A stretch of DNA of 35,814 bases, taken from assembly GCA_964416425.1 (NCBI GenBank), contig CAYQEC010000023.1, forward strand, positions 1 to 35,814, given 5' to 3'. The notes below the pieces were generated by a model, which had not been told where the DNA came from, searched no databases, and saw only the letters and a program-made list of their open reading frames with translations. This document shows positions 22,371-30,777 of the stretch, in pieces. Origin of the DNA: CAYQEC01 sp964416425. GTDB taxonomy: Bacteria; Actinomycetota; Acidimicrobiia; Spongiisociales; UBA5794. The first letter of the stretch is position 1; each line of letters starts with the position of its first letter. Both the position numbers and the translations under genes were made by a program.

Positions 22371-24566
22371 TCAGCTCCGCAGCGGCTCGCCGGAGGCGGC
22401 ATGGTCCCGCAGGATCTGGGCCGGCCGGAAGCGCTCGCCGTGGACATCGGCGAGGGCGTCCATACGATCGACGGCGATGCCCACCCCGAGCTGGTCGAGG
22501 TAGCTGAACGGCCCGCCGCGGAACGGCGGGAAGCCGAGCCCGTAGATCGCCCCGAGGTCGCCGTCGCGGGCGGAGCGCAGGATGCCCTCCTCGAGGCAGC
22601 GGGCGGCCTCGTTGACGAACGGGAGCACCAGCCGCTCCTGGAGGTCCCGCTCCGGCACCATGACGCGGGACCCGAGCCCGAGCACCTGGTAGACGCTCTC
22701 GTCGACTCCGCCCCTCTTGCCATCCTCGTACTCGTAGAAGCCGCGGCCGTTCTTGCGGCCCTTGCGATCGTCGGTCGCCAGCCGTGCAAACGGCTCGGGC
22801 ATCAGCATGCGGTCGCCGAAGGCCTCGGCCAGGATCGTGGCGATCTTGCCGCCGACGTCGATCCCGACCTCGTCGGTGAGGGTGACCGGGCCCACCGGGA
22901 ACCCCCAGTTGACCATGGCACGGTCGATCGCCTCGACCGACGCCCCCGCTTCGAGCAGGTGCATCGCCTCGGCGAGGTAGGGGCCGAGGATCCGGGTGGT
23001 GGAGAAGCCGGTGCCGTCGCCGACGACGATCACGGTCTTGCCCTGCAGCTTGCCGAACGCCACGCAGGTGGCGGTGGCCCAGTCGGCGGTCTGGTCGGTG
23101 ACGATCACCTCGAGCAGCGGCATTTTGTCCACCGGTGAGAAGTAGTGCATGCCGATCACCTGGGAGGGCCGGGCCGCCTTGGCGGCGATCTGGGCGATGG
23201 GGATCGAGGAGGTGTTGGAAGCGAAGATGGTGTCGGGGCCGGTGGCGGCCTCGACCTGCTCCACCATGGCCTGCTTGAGGGCGAGGTCCTCGAAGACGGC
23301 TTCGATCACCAGGTCGACGTTGCCGAACCCCGACCAGTCCTTGGTGCCGGTCACGAGCTGCCGGGCCCGGGCCGCGTCGCGGCGCTGCATCCGGCGCCGT
23401 TTCACCTGGCCGTCGAGCACCTTCCCGACGTACCCGATGCCACGGCGCACCCCGCCGTCGTCGATGTCCTTGATCCGGGTCGGCACCGCTGCCCGGGTGG
23501 TGGTCACGGCGGCGATGCCGCCTCCCATGAGGCCGCCGCCGAGCACGCCCACCTTGTGAACGGCCCGGGGCTCCACGTCACCGTCGACGCCGGAGTCCTT
23601 CTTCAGCTCCCGGGTGGCGAAGAAGATCGACAGCAGCGCCTTCGCCTCCGGTGAGTCGATCAGGCGGGAGAACTCCTCGACCTCGGCGGCGTAGCCGGCG
23701 TCGAGACCCTGCTCGATCCCGGTGCGCACCGCCCGCAGCGCCGCCGGGGGAGCCGGGTAGTTGCCCTTGGTCTCGGCGAGCATGCGCTCCTCGGCCTTCG
23801 AGAAGAGGAGCCGGCGGCCCATCGGGTTCTCCTCGAGAGCGAGCTGCTGCAGGTGGGAGGGAGCGAGGAAGCTCTTGATGCGCCCGAACCCCGACCCGCC
23901 GGCGGATGGCGCCGGGCCGGTGGCGGCCGCCTCCCGGGCCCTGGTGCGGGCGACGTCGAGCAGCACCTCGGACGGGCAGATCTCGTCGGCCAGGCCGAGC
24001 TTGCGGGCCTTGCGGGGCCGGATGCGCTTCCCGGCCAGGATGAGGTCGAGGGCCGCCGCGATCCCGATGAGGCGCGGGAGCCGCTGGGTGCCGCCGAGCG
24101 CCGGGATGAGCCCGAGCTGGATCTCGGGCAGGCCGAGGCGGGTGACGCCCTCGTCGTTGGAGGCGATCCGGATCGAGCAGGCGAGCGCCAGCTCCAGGCC
24201 GCCGCCGAGGCAGGGGCCGTGGATGGCGGCGACGACCGGCTTGCCGTGCTCGGTTGCGAGCCGCTCGAGGCGGAGGAAGCCGGCCTGGGCCTCGGTGAGG
24301 ACCTCGGCGATGGTGCCGGCGCGTCGGACCTCGAGGAGCCAGCGCAGGTCGGCGCCGGCGAGGAACATGTCCGGCTTGGCAGAGCCGATCACGAGGGCGA
24401 CGATCCCGGGATCCGATTCGACCCGGTCGAGCACGGCGTCAAGGTCGGCGGACAGGGTCGGGGTCAGCGTGTTGACGGGCATCCCTGGGCTGTCCAGCAG
24501 CATGGTGGCGACCCCGTGGTCGTCGACTTCGAAGTGGACGTTGGCGAGGTTCGTCTCGGTGTTCAC
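22371..24566 (-). CDS. fadJ: Beta-oxidation multifunctional protein, FadJ type
   Basis: A 731-residue fusion of enoyl-CoA hydratase and 3-hydroxyacyl-CoA dehydrogenase. The N-terminal hydratase has the oxyanion motif HGPCLGGGLELALAC and catalytic Glu125 and Glu148. Their 23-residue spacing, with LGLPEIQLGLIPALGGTQRLPRL, is the FadJ rather than FadB pattern. The dehydrogenase begins near residue 337 with VGVLGGGLMGGG (NAD site) and carries HYFSPVDKMPLLEVI with the catalytic His. The start is GTG 24566, with AAAGGA seven bases upstream and ten bases after the fadI stop, so fadI-fadJ form an operon and probably one complex for fatty acid breakdown. Confidence 0.96.
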   Translation of the reverse strand: MNTETNLANVHFEVDDHGVATMLLDSPGMPVNTLTPTLSADLDAVLDRVESDPGIVALVIGSAKPDMFLAGADLRWLLEVRRAGTIAEVLTEAQAGFLRLERLATEHGKPVVAAIHGPCLGGGLELALACSIRIASNDEGVTRLGLPEIQLGLIPALGGTQRLPRLIGIAAALDLILAGKRIRPRKARKLGLADEICPSEVLLDVARTRAREAAATGPAPSAGGSGFGRIKSFLAPSHLQQLALEENPMGRRLLFSKAEERMLAETKGNYPAPPAALRAVRTGIEQGLDAGYAAEVEEFSRLIDSPEAKALLSIFFATRELKKDSGVDGDVEPRAVHKVGVLGGGLMGGGIAAVTTTRAAVPTRIKDIDDGGVRRGIGYVGKVLDGQVKRRRMQRRDAARARQLVTGTKDWSGFGNVDLVIEAVFEDLALKQAMVEQVEAATGPDTIFASNTSSIPIAQIAAKAARPSQVIGMHYFSPVDKMPLLEVIVTDQTADWATATCVAFGKLQGKTVIVVGDGTGFSTTRILGPYLAEAMHLLEAGASVEAIDRAMVNWGFPVGPVTLTDEVGIDVGGKIATILAEAFGDRMLMPEPFARLATDDRKGRKNGRGFYEYEDGKRGGVDESVYQVLGLGSRVMVPERDLQERLVLPFVNEAARCLEEGILRSARDGDLGAIYGLGFPPFRGGPFSYLDQLGVGIAVDRMDALADVHGERFRPAQILRDHAASGEPLRS

Positions 24567-24576
24567 GACGGTCCTT

Positions 24577-25884
24577 TCAGCGCTCGAGGATCAGCGCCGC
24601 CCCGAGGCCTCCGGCGGCGCACTGGGTGACGAGGGCGGTCCCGTGGTCGCGCCGCTGCAGCTCGTTGGCCATGGTGAGGGCCTGGCGGGCGCCGGTGGCG
24701 GCAAAGGGATGGCCGAGCGAGATCGAGCCCCCGTAGAGGTTGAGCTTGTCCGGGGGGATCTCGCCGATGGCGCGGTCCCGTCCCAGGTGGCGGCGGGCCC
24801 AGTCGTCGGAGGCGAAGGCCTGCAGGTTCGACAGCATCTGGGCGGCGAAGGCCTCGTGCATGTCGATTACGTCGATGTCGTCGAGGGTGAGGCCGGCCCG
24901 GTCGAGGGCGATCGGGGTGGCGAAGGAGGGACCCATGAGCATCTGCCAGCTCGGATCGAGGCCGATGAAGGCCCAGGCCCGCACGTAGGCCTTGGGCTCG
25001 AACCCGAGCCGCTCCGCCGCCGCCGCCTCCATCAGCACCACGGCGGCGGCGCCGTCGGTGAGCGGCGAGGCGTTGCCGGCGGTGACGGTGCCGTACTTGG
25101 GGTCGAAGGCCGGTCGCAGCTTGGCGAGCTTCTCAAGGGAACTGTCGGGGCGGGGGATGCCGTCGCGAGCGGCGGTCTCGACGAGGCGGGGCGGGATCGG
25201 CAGGGCCATCACCTCGTCGTCGTAGATTCCTTTCTCCCACGCCTCCACCGCCTTGCGGTGCGAGTCGAGGGCGTAGGCGTCCTGCTCGTTGCGCTCGATG
25301 CCGTTCTCTCGTGCCATCTTCTCGGCGGCGGCTCCCATGGTGAGGCCGCTCGACAGGTCGGCGAGCGCCGGGGGATGGGGCGCCAGGTCGCCGGGTCGGA
25401 GGCGGGCGAAGGCCCTCACCTTGGCAGAGAGGTCCTTGGCGGCGTTGGCGGCCATGAGGGCGTCTACGACGTTGTCGCTGTAGAGGATCGGCGGCTTGGA
25501 GAGGGTGTCGGCCCCGCCGGCGACGACGACGTCGGCATCCCCGAGGAGGATCGCCTCGGCGCCGCTGACGATCGCCTGGGTCGAGGTGGCGCAGGCCCGG
25601 CTCACCGAGAAGGCGTCGACCGAGGCCGGCAGGTTGCATCGCATCCCGACCTCGCGGGCGATGTTGGGGCCGGCGAGGTCGGGGATGACGGCGCCGAAGA
25701 CGATGCGGTCGATCTGCCCACCTTCGAGGTTGTTGCGTTGCAGCAGCTCGGTGACGGCGGCGGCGGCGAGGTCGAGGGTGGAGAGGTCCCGATAGACGGT
25801 CCCGGACTTCATGAACGGTATCCGCAGACCTGCGACGATGGCGACCCGTCGCCCGTCGGCGGCACCGACCTTATTCTTTGCCAT
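24577..25884 (-). CDS. fadI: Acetyl-CoA C-acyltransferase, FadI type
   Basis: A 435-residue thiolase, the length of FadI rather than FadA. It shows the acyl-carrying cysteine in SRACATSTQAI, the loop NLYGGSISLGHPFAATGAR with the catalytic His, and the second cysteine in TQCAAGGLGAALI. It cleaves 3-ketoacyl-CoA with CoA in the last beta-oxidation step. The ATG at 25884 has GAGGGA five bases upstream. It is first gene of the fadI-fadJ operon. A perfect 20-base palindrome at 25923-25942 lies 39 bases upstream, where an acyl-CoA-responsive repressor could act; no such regulator gene is in the window. Confidence 0.96.
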   Translation of the reverse strand: MAKNKVGAADGRRVAIVAGLRIPFMKSGTVYRDLSTLDLAAAAVTELLQRNNLEGGQIDRIVFGAVIPDLAGPNIAREVGMRCNLPASVDAFSVSRACATSTQAIVSGAEAILLGDADVVVAGGADTLSKPPILYSDNVVDALMAANAAKDLSAKVRAFARLRPGDLAPHPPALADLSSGLTMGAAAEKMARENGIERNEQDAYALDSHRKAVEAWEKGIYDDEVMALPIPPRLVETAARDGIPRPDSSLEKLAKLRPAFDPKYGTVTAGNASPLTDGAAAVVLMEAAAAERLGFEPKAYVRAWAFIGLDPSWQMLMGPSFATPIALDRAGLTLDDIDVIDMHEAFAAQMLSNLQAFASDDWARRHLGRDRAIGEIPPDKLNLYGGSISLGHPFAATGARQALTMANELQRRDHGTALVTQCAAGGLGAALILER

Positions 25885-25922
25885 GTTCCCTCACAGACTT
25901 TGAGCGACCGTTCCAAGTCTGG

Positions 25923-25942
25923 CACAACCCCGGTGGGTTGTG
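25923..25942. promoter_or_regulatory. Palindromic candidate operator of fadI
   Basis: CACAACCC (25923-25930) and GGGTTGTG (25935-25942) are perfect inverted repeats around CGGT. The site lies between the divergent fadI and the unknown gene at 25993, 39 bases from the fadI ATG. The size and symmetry fit a TetR-type dimer site; the protein that binds is unknown. Confidence 0.5.
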
Positions 25943-25992
25943 GGGAGGCGGTTGCCCGTCACCCAAGAACCTGGGCGTGCTGGAATGGCGCG

Positions 25993-26385
25993 ATGGAGTT
26001 CACGTTCGACTTCGATCCCCGTTTCCGTTTCCTGCTGCGGCCGTTCGGGATCCGGCCCGATCGTGCCGGGGTCACGGTGGACGACGACACGCTGGCGGTG
26101 CGGTTCGGCCGCTGGGGCCTCCGCACCCCGCTCGCCAACGTGGCGGGGACCCGGATCACCGAGGGCTACAGGGCGGTGAAGGCGATCGGTATCCGCGGTT
26201 CCTTGGTCGACCACGGCATCACTTTCGGGTCCAATGCCCGCCGCGGGGTGTGCGTCTGCTTCCACGAGCCGGTCGGCGGGGTGTTTCCGCGGCTGCGCCA
26301 CCCCGGCATGACGGTGACCGTCGGCGACGCCGAAGGCCTGGTGGCGGCGCTGCGGGAGCGGGTGGGCGACATCGGCGGCTGCTGA
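25993..26385 (+). CDS. Conserved-looking protein of unknown function
   Basis: A 130-residue protein with no recognised family. It begins MEFTFDFDPRFRFLLRPFGI and alternates short hydrophobic strands (VTVDDDTLAVRFGRWGLRTPL, GITFGSNARRGVCVCFHEPV), ending with an amphipathic helix LVAALRERV. This suggests a small beta-rich fold of the PH-like kind, but that is a guess. There is no signal peptide. Two Cys sit close together in VCVCF. The ATG at 25993 follows TGGAAT by six bases and has no ribosome site, so a leaderless start is possible. It is divergent from fadI across the palindrome and may share its control. Confidence 0.7.
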   Translation: MEFTFDFDPRFRFLLRPFGIRPDRAGVTVDDDTLAVRFGRWGLRTPLANVAGTRITEGYRAVKAIGIRGSLVDHGITFGSNARRGVCVCFHEPVGGVFPRLRHPGMTVTVGDAEGLVAALRERVGDIGGC

Positions 26386-26507
26386 GGCGGTGCCGTACCC
26401 GGCTCTGAGCCGCGGGGTGGGTTCGCCGCCGTGTCTCGCCGCCTCGTCCGTTCCGGCGCGTCGGCCTGCTGGTTGAATGAGAGGGAGCCACCCAACGGAG
26501 GTCCCCC

Positions 26508-27791
26508 GTGCCGCAGCCGCTCCCGCAACTCCTGCTCCTCGCCTTCCTGATCGGGCTCAACGCGGTGTTCGCCGGGAGCGAGATGGCCCTCGTCACGCTG
26601 CGCGACTCCCAACTGGCGCGCCTCGAGCGGCAGAGCCGCACCGGCCGCACCCTGGCCCGGCTCGCCCGCGACCCGAACCGATTCCTCTCCACGACCCAGG
26701 TGGGGATCACCCTGGCAGGGTTCCTGGCGTCGGCGATCGCCGCCGTCACCCTGGCCGATCCGCTGGTCGGCCCGCTCGGGTTCCTCGGCGGGGCGGCCAA
26801 GCCGGTGGCCATCGTGCTGGTGACGATCGCCCTCACCTTCGTGACGCTGGTGCTCGGCGAGCTGGCCCCGAAGCGGCTGGCGATGCAGGGGGCGGAGCGC
26901 TGGGGCCTGGTGGCGGCGGGCCCGCTGGCGATGGGGGCCCGCCTCGCCGCCCCCGTCGTCTGGGTGTTGGGCCGCTCCACCGACGGGGTGGTCCGGCTCC
27001 TCGGCGGAGACCCGCGACGGCACCGGGAGGAGATCAGCCGGGAGGAGCTGCGCGACCTCGCCCTCTCCCAATCGAGCTTCAGTCCCGGGCAGCGCCGCAT
27101 CATCTCGGGCGCCTTCGAGATCGGAGACCGCACCCTGGGCGAGGTGATGATCCCGCGTAGCCGGGTGCTGACGGTGCCGGCGGCGATGGACGCCACCGAG
27201 GCCCTGGCCACGCTGGTCGGTTCCGGCCACTCCCGGGCGCCGGTGGTGAGCGCCGGGCTGGACGACGCCGCCGGCGTCGTCCACCTGCGAGACCTCATCG
27301 ACCGGCCGGGGCGCACCGCCGGGGACGTCGCCGGCGAGTTGCTCGCCCTTCCCGAATCGCTGCTGGTGGTGGGGGCACTGCGCACGATGCAGGCCAAGCA
27401 CCAGCAGCTGGCGGTGGTGGTGAACGAGCACGGCGGGGCCGAGGGCATCGTCACGGTGGAGGACCTGATCGAGGAGCTGGTGGGCGAGATCTACGACGAG
27501 ATCGACCGCAACGTGCTCGAAGTGGTACGGGAACCGGGAGGGTCATTCCTCATTCCTGGCTCCTTCCCGATGCACGACCTGGTCGATCTCGGGATCGAGC
27601 TGCCGGAGGGTGAATACACCACGGTGGCGGGCCTGGTGCTCGACCGCCTCGGCCACATCCCGCGCCGCCCCGGTGACCTCGTCGCCTTCGATCGGTGGAC
27701 GGTCGAGGTGGTCGAGGTGGGGGGCCGCGCCGTCACCCGGGTCCGGGTTTCCCCGCGGGACGGGAACGCGGCGCCGAATCGGGCGACGTGA
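26508..27791 (+). CDS. CNNM/CBS-domain membrane protein (HlyC/CorC family)
   Basis: A 427-residue protein in three parts. The N-terminal DUF21/CNNM membrane domain has about four hydrophobic segments (LLLLAFLIGLNAVFAGSEMAL, VGITLAGFLASAIAAVTL) and GELAPKRLAMQ. Two CBS modules follow, seen at GEVMIPRSRVLTVPA and NEHGGAEGIVTVEDLIEELVGEI. The end is a CorC/HlyC transporter-associated domain with DLGIELPEGEYTTVAGLVLDRLGHIP. Relatives are linked to magnesium or cobalt efflux; older names call them hemolysins. GGAGGT at 26497-26502, five bases before the GTG, fixes the start. Confidence 0.94.
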   Translation: MPQPLPQLLLLAFLIGLNAVFAGSEMALVTLRDSQLARLERQSRTGRTLARLARDPNRFLSTTQVGITLAGFLASAIAAVTLADPLVGPLGFLGGAAKPVAIVLVTIALTFVTLVLGELAPKRLAMQGAERWGLVAAGPLAMGARLAAPVVWVLGRSTDGVVRLLGGDPRRHREEISREELRDLALSQSSFSPGQRRIISGAFEIGDRTLGEVMIPRSRVLTVPAAMDATEALATLVGSGHSRAPVVSAGLDDAAGVVHLRDLIDRPGRTAGDVAGELLALPESLLVVGALRTMQAKHQQLAVVVNEHGGAEGIVTVEDLIEELVGEIYDEIDRNVLEVVREPGGSFLIPGSFPMHDLVDLGIELPEGEYTTVAGLVLDRLGHIPRRPGDLVAFDRWTVEVVEVGGRAVTRVRVSPRDGNAAPNRAT

Positions 27792-27826
27792 GGCAATTCG
27801 CCCTGTCCCGCGCCGAGCACGATCCG

Positions 27827-27832
27827 TAGGCT
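27827..27832 (+). promoter_or_regulatory. -10 box TAGGCT of ligC
   Basis: TAGGCT is seven bases before the GTG at 27840, with no ribosome site, predicting a leaderless transcript. Confidence 0.55.
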
Positions 27833-27839
27833 GCGGTCC

Positions 27840-28859
27840 GTGGAGCCTTTCCCCCCGCCGATCGACCCGATGAAGGCGAAGGTGCGCGAGGCGCCGCCCG
27901 AGCCGCCCGGCTGGGCCTACGAGCCGAAGTGGGACGGGTTCCGCATGATCGCCTGGTCGGGCGACGAGCCACGGCTCGACAGCCGGAGCGGCAAGCCGCT
28001 GCTGCGCTACTTCCCCGAGCTGCTCCCGGCGCTGCGCCGGCTTCCGGCGGGGACGGTGGTCGACGGGGAGGTGGTGGTCATCGTCGACGACGTCACCCAC
28101 TTCGACTCGCTCCAGCTTCGCATCCATCCCGCCGAGTCGCGCATCCGGCTGCTGGCGGAGCAGACGCCGGCCGAGCTGGTCGCCTTCGACCTGCTGGCCG
28201 AGGAGGGGAAGGATCTCCGGGGCGCTCCCTATGCCGAGCGGCGGGCCCGTCTCGAGGCGGTCCTCGCCGGGCTCGACCTGCCCTGGCACCTCACCCCGGT
28301 CACCCACGACCTGGCCGTCGCCCGGATCTGGTTCGAGGAGTACGAGGCGGCCGGATGCGACGGCATCATCTGCAAGCGGCTCGACGAGCCGTACGTGGAG
28401 GGGAAGCGGCAGTGGATCAAGTGGAAGCACCGCCGCTCGGTCGACTGTGTCGTCGGTGGCTACCGGGTCCACAAGGACGGCGACAAGATCGGGTCGCTGC
28501 TGCTCGGCCTCTACGACGGCGTCGGGGAGCTGCACTTCATCGGGCACTGCTCCGGCTTCTCCGACCGTGACCGGGGTGAGATGCTGGCCCGATTCGAGGA
28601 GCTACGGGACGACCGGAGCTTCGGGGAGCAGGCCCGCCGGCCCGGGGCGGAGAGCCGCTGGACCGGGGGTAAGGATCTCTCCTGGGTCCCGGTGACGCCC
28701 GGGGTCGTCGTCCAGATCAGCTACGACCAGCTCGCCGAGGGACGGTTCCGCCACGCCACCCGTTTCGAGCGGTGGCGCCCCGACAAGGAACCGTCCGAAT
28801 GCACGATGGATCAGCTGGAGCGTCCCGAGGGAGCCGGGTTCAGCGACGTGGTGGGGTAG
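27840..28859 (+). CDS. ligC: ATP-dependent DNA ligase, LigC type
   Basis: A 339-residue ligase. Lys30 in YEPKWDGFR is the AMP-accepting residue (motif I). Further motifs are VVDGEVVV (III), FDLLA, GIICKRLDEPY (IV) and QWIKWKHRRSVDCVV (V). The C-terminal OB-fold follows with a long tail. The size and sequence fit actinobacterial LigC, a repair ligase that can work with LigD-type polymerases in end joining or excision repair. The start is GTG 27840, set by the TAGGCT box. A stand-alone primase-polymerase gene lies 0.9 kb further on the other strand; no Ku gene is in the window. Confidence 0.94.
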   Translation: MEPFPPPIDPMKAKVREAPPEPPGWAYEPKWDGFRMIAWSGDEPRLDSRSGKPLLRYFPELLPALRRLPAGTVVDGEVVVIVDDVTHFDSLQLRIHPAESRIRLLAEQTPAELVAFDLLAEEGKDLRGAPYAERRARLEAVLAGLDLPWHLTPVTHDLAVARIWFEEYEAAGCDGIICKRLDEPYVEGKRQWIKWKHRRSVDCVVGGYRVHKDGDKIGSLLLGLYDGVGELHFIGHCSGFSDRDRGEMLARFEELRDDRSFGEQARRPGAESRWTGGKDLSWVPVTPGVVVQISYDQLAEGRFRHATRFERWRPDKEPSECTMDQLERPEGAGFSDVVG

Positions 28860-28887
28860 GGACGCCCAGCTCCCGCTGGTCCGCCAC

Positions 28888-29169
28888 TCTGTCGTCCCCC
28901 CTGGGGGACTGAACGGTGACCCTCCCCGAATCAGATGCCACCTGCGGTGGCGCTTCTTCGGCCCTCCCTGCACAGCAGGGAGGGCGAGAGGAGGTGCGGC
29001 AGGGAGGGTGAGAGGAAGGCGTGGCAGGGAGGGCGAGAGAAGCCAGGGGTCGCGGTTCTTGTCGTTCCCGCCTGTCTCTTCTGTCGTCCCCCCTGGGATC
29101 AGGGGGGACCGGCGAGCGAATGTGAGCCGAGGGGGGTCGCGGTGGGGGACTGCGTGGTGACCCTCCCCG
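28888..29169. repeat. Intergenic repeat cluster between convergent genes
   Basis: The stretch 28860-29183 holds no gene I can support but is packed with repeats. TCTGTCGTCCCCCCTGGG occurs at 28888-28905 and 29080-29097. GGTGACCCTCCCCG occurs at 28915-28928 and 29156-29169. A GGCAGGGAGGGYGAGAG unit occurs three times at about 28975-28992, 28998-29015 and 29023-29040. Two perfect hairpins are present: 28961-28971 with 28975-28985 (11-base stem, three-base loop), and 29086-29095 with 29100-29109 (10-base stem). The block separates ligC from a convergent membrane-protein gene and could also end both transcripts. Confidence 0.75.
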
Positions 29170-29183
29170 GCGACAGAATGCGG

Positions 29184-29639
29184 CTAGGCCTCCGGTTGCG
29201 ACATGCCGGCGGCGATCCGGATCAGCTTGACGAGCTCGACCAGGATCCCGATCGACACCCCGACGATGCCGACGACGAGCGCCACCCGGAAGATTCCTGT
29301 CCAGGGGAAGTCACCGGTGAACTCGACCGGGAACACCTGCCAGAGGCGCACCGCGAGGATGAGCGAGATGCTCAGCATCCCGATCTGGGCGAGCGACTTG
29401 AACCACGGCGGGTCGAAGAAGAGGTAGATCACGTTGACGGCGATGGTGACGCCGAGCGACAGGTTGAACAGCCACACCAACCGGCTGAAGTCGTCGGTGA
29501 TCCAGGAGATGTCCCAGTCGACCAGGTTGTTGACGACGTAGAGGAAGACGGCGTTGACAAGGATCGCAACCGCGTACCCGACCCGCCTCCCCGGCTTGGG
29601 GCCCTCGACCTTCCGTGGGTGCTCGGTGGTGACGTCCAT
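29184..29639 (-). CDS. Four-helix membrane protein, unknown
   Basis: A 151-residue protein with four likely membrane helices: VGYAVAILVNAVFLYVVN, LVWLFNLSLGVTIAVNVIYLFF, IGMLSISLILAVRLWQVF and FRVALVVGIVGVSIGILVELV. The N-terminus (TTEHPRKVEGPKPGRR) is basic and probably cytoplasmic. GGGAGGAG lies four bases before the ATG. I do not recognise the family. It stands between two DNA-repair genes but has no visible link to them. Confidence 0.8.
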   Translation of the reverse strand: MDVTTEHPRKVEGPKPGRRVGYAVAILVNAVFLYVVNNLVDWDISWITDDFSRLVWLFNLSLGVTIAVNVIYLFFDPPWFKSLAQIGMLSISLILAVRLWQVFPVEFTGDFPWTGIFRVALVVGIVGVSIGILVELVKLIRIAAGMSQPEA

Positions 29640-29734
29640 TCACTCCTCCCATGCCGCCGTGCGATCAACGTACCGGATCGTCGCCCGAGGCCGCAACACG
29701 CGCCCCGGTCCCGGCGCCGGGCAGGCCGTTTTCG

Positions 29735-30730
29735 CTACTCCCAGTTCTCCTCGCGCTTCTTCGACGGCTGCACCCGGGGCGGCTCACCCGGCATCTTCGG
29801 GAAGTGAGGCGGCCACGGGGCGTCGCCCAGGCCGCGTTCCTCGTCGGCGGCCACCATCTCCAGCAGCACGTCGATCGGGCACATCGCCTCGTCGATGCCC
29901 GCGGTGAGATCGCCCACCTCGGCCCAGCGGTCCCGGAACGACATCATGTCCATGGCGGTGTGGTCGATGGTGGCCAGCTCGTCCCAACGGAACGGGGTCG
30001 ACACCAGGCCGGTGTGGCGCACGCTGTAGGCGGAGGCGACGGTGCGGTCCCGGGCGTTCTGGTTGTAGTCGACAAAGACGCCGTTTCGCTCCTCCTTCCA
30101 CCATGCGGTGGTCGCCAGCTCGTGGCGCCGCTCCAGCTCGCGGGCGAAGGCGAGCACCCCGCGGCGCAGGGCGTAGTAGTCGTGCCGTGGGGGGATCCGC
30201 ACGTAGACGTGGATGCCACGGTTGCCCGACGTCTTGGGCCAGCCCACCAGCCCCAACTCGTCGAGCAGCTCCTTGGCGGCGGCGGCGACCTCACGGACGG
30301 CCTCGAAGTCGAAGCCTTCGGAGGGATCGAGGTCGAGGCGCAGCTCGTCGGGATGGTCGAGATCGTCGGCCCGGGCGTTCCACGGGTTGAAGTCGATGCA
30401 GTTCATTTGCGCCATCCAGATGACGTCGCCCTCGTCGAGGGGGAGGAACATGCGGCCGGGCCGGGCCGAGGGGAAGCGGACCTCGACGCTGGAGCGGGCC
30501 GACGCCGGCACCCGCTTCACGAAGAACGGATCCTCCCCGACTCCCTTCGGCCAGCGCTTCAGGCTCACCGGCCGGTTGGCGACGCCCCGCAACGCCCCGG
30601 GAGCGCAGGCGAGGAAGTGCTCCACCACGTCACGCTTGGTCCATCCCTGTGCGGGGAACACCACCTTGTCGGGGCTCGAGATCTTGATCTCCCGCCCTGC
30701 CGCCTCGACCCTGATGTCGCCGCTCGTCAT
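29735..30730 (-). CDS. LigD-type primase-polymerase (PolDom)
   Basis: A 331-residue archaeo-eukaryotic primase-like polymerase as found in LigD. The N-terminal SSPDKVVFPAQGWTKRDVVEHF is followed by catalytic Asp133 and Asp135 in RLDLDPSEG, the nucleotide-binding SGNRGIHVYV (168-177) and Asp221 in VFVDYNQNARDRT. All three metal ligands are present. Such enzymes fill gaps and prefer ribonucleotides during non-homologous end joining. There is no ligase or nuclease domain attached. The ATG at 30730 lies eight bases after GATAAT, a leaderless arrangement. The last 25 residues are charged (PSKKREENWE). Confidence 0.95.
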   Translation of the reverse strand: MTSGDIRVEAAGREIKISSPDKVVFPAQGWTKRDVVEHFLACAPGALRGVANRPVSLKRWPKGVGEDPFFVKRVPASARSSVEVRFPSARPGRMFLPLDEGDVIWMAQMNCIDFNPWNARADDLDHPDELRLDLDPSEGFDFEAVREVAAAAKELLDELGLVGWPKTSGNRGIHVYVRIPPRHDYYALRRGVLAFARELERRHELATTAWWKEERNGVFVDYNQNARDRTVASAYSVRHTGLVSTPFRWDELATIDHTAMDMMSFRDRWAEVGDLTAGIDEAMCPIDVLLEMVAADEERGLGDAPWPPHFPKMPGEPPRVQPSKKREENWE

Positions 30731-30738
30731 GGGGGTGC

Positions 30739-30744
30739 ATTATC
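30739..30744 (-). promoter_or_regulatory. -10 box GATAAT of the primase-polymerase gene
   Basis: GATAAT on the minus strand ends eight bases before the ATG at 30730 with only CACCCCC-like sequence between, predicting a leaderless transcript. It lies in the 47-base gap after the acetyltransferase gene. Confidence 0.5.
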
Positions 30745-30777
30745 GGGCACCGCAGCCGCTGCGGCGACAGTGGCAGG

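Noticed and set aside
23761..26385. An 874-codon plus-strand frame ending in the unknown 130-residue protein
   Set aside because: The part before 25993 is antisense to fadJ and fadI. Only the last 130 codons lie outside them and look like a gene.
28975..29040. Three closely spaced direct repeats that could suggest a CRISPR array
   Set aside because: The units are short (about 17 bases), imperfect, spaced only a few bases apart, and have no cas genes nearby. They belong to the GC-rich intergenic repeat family.
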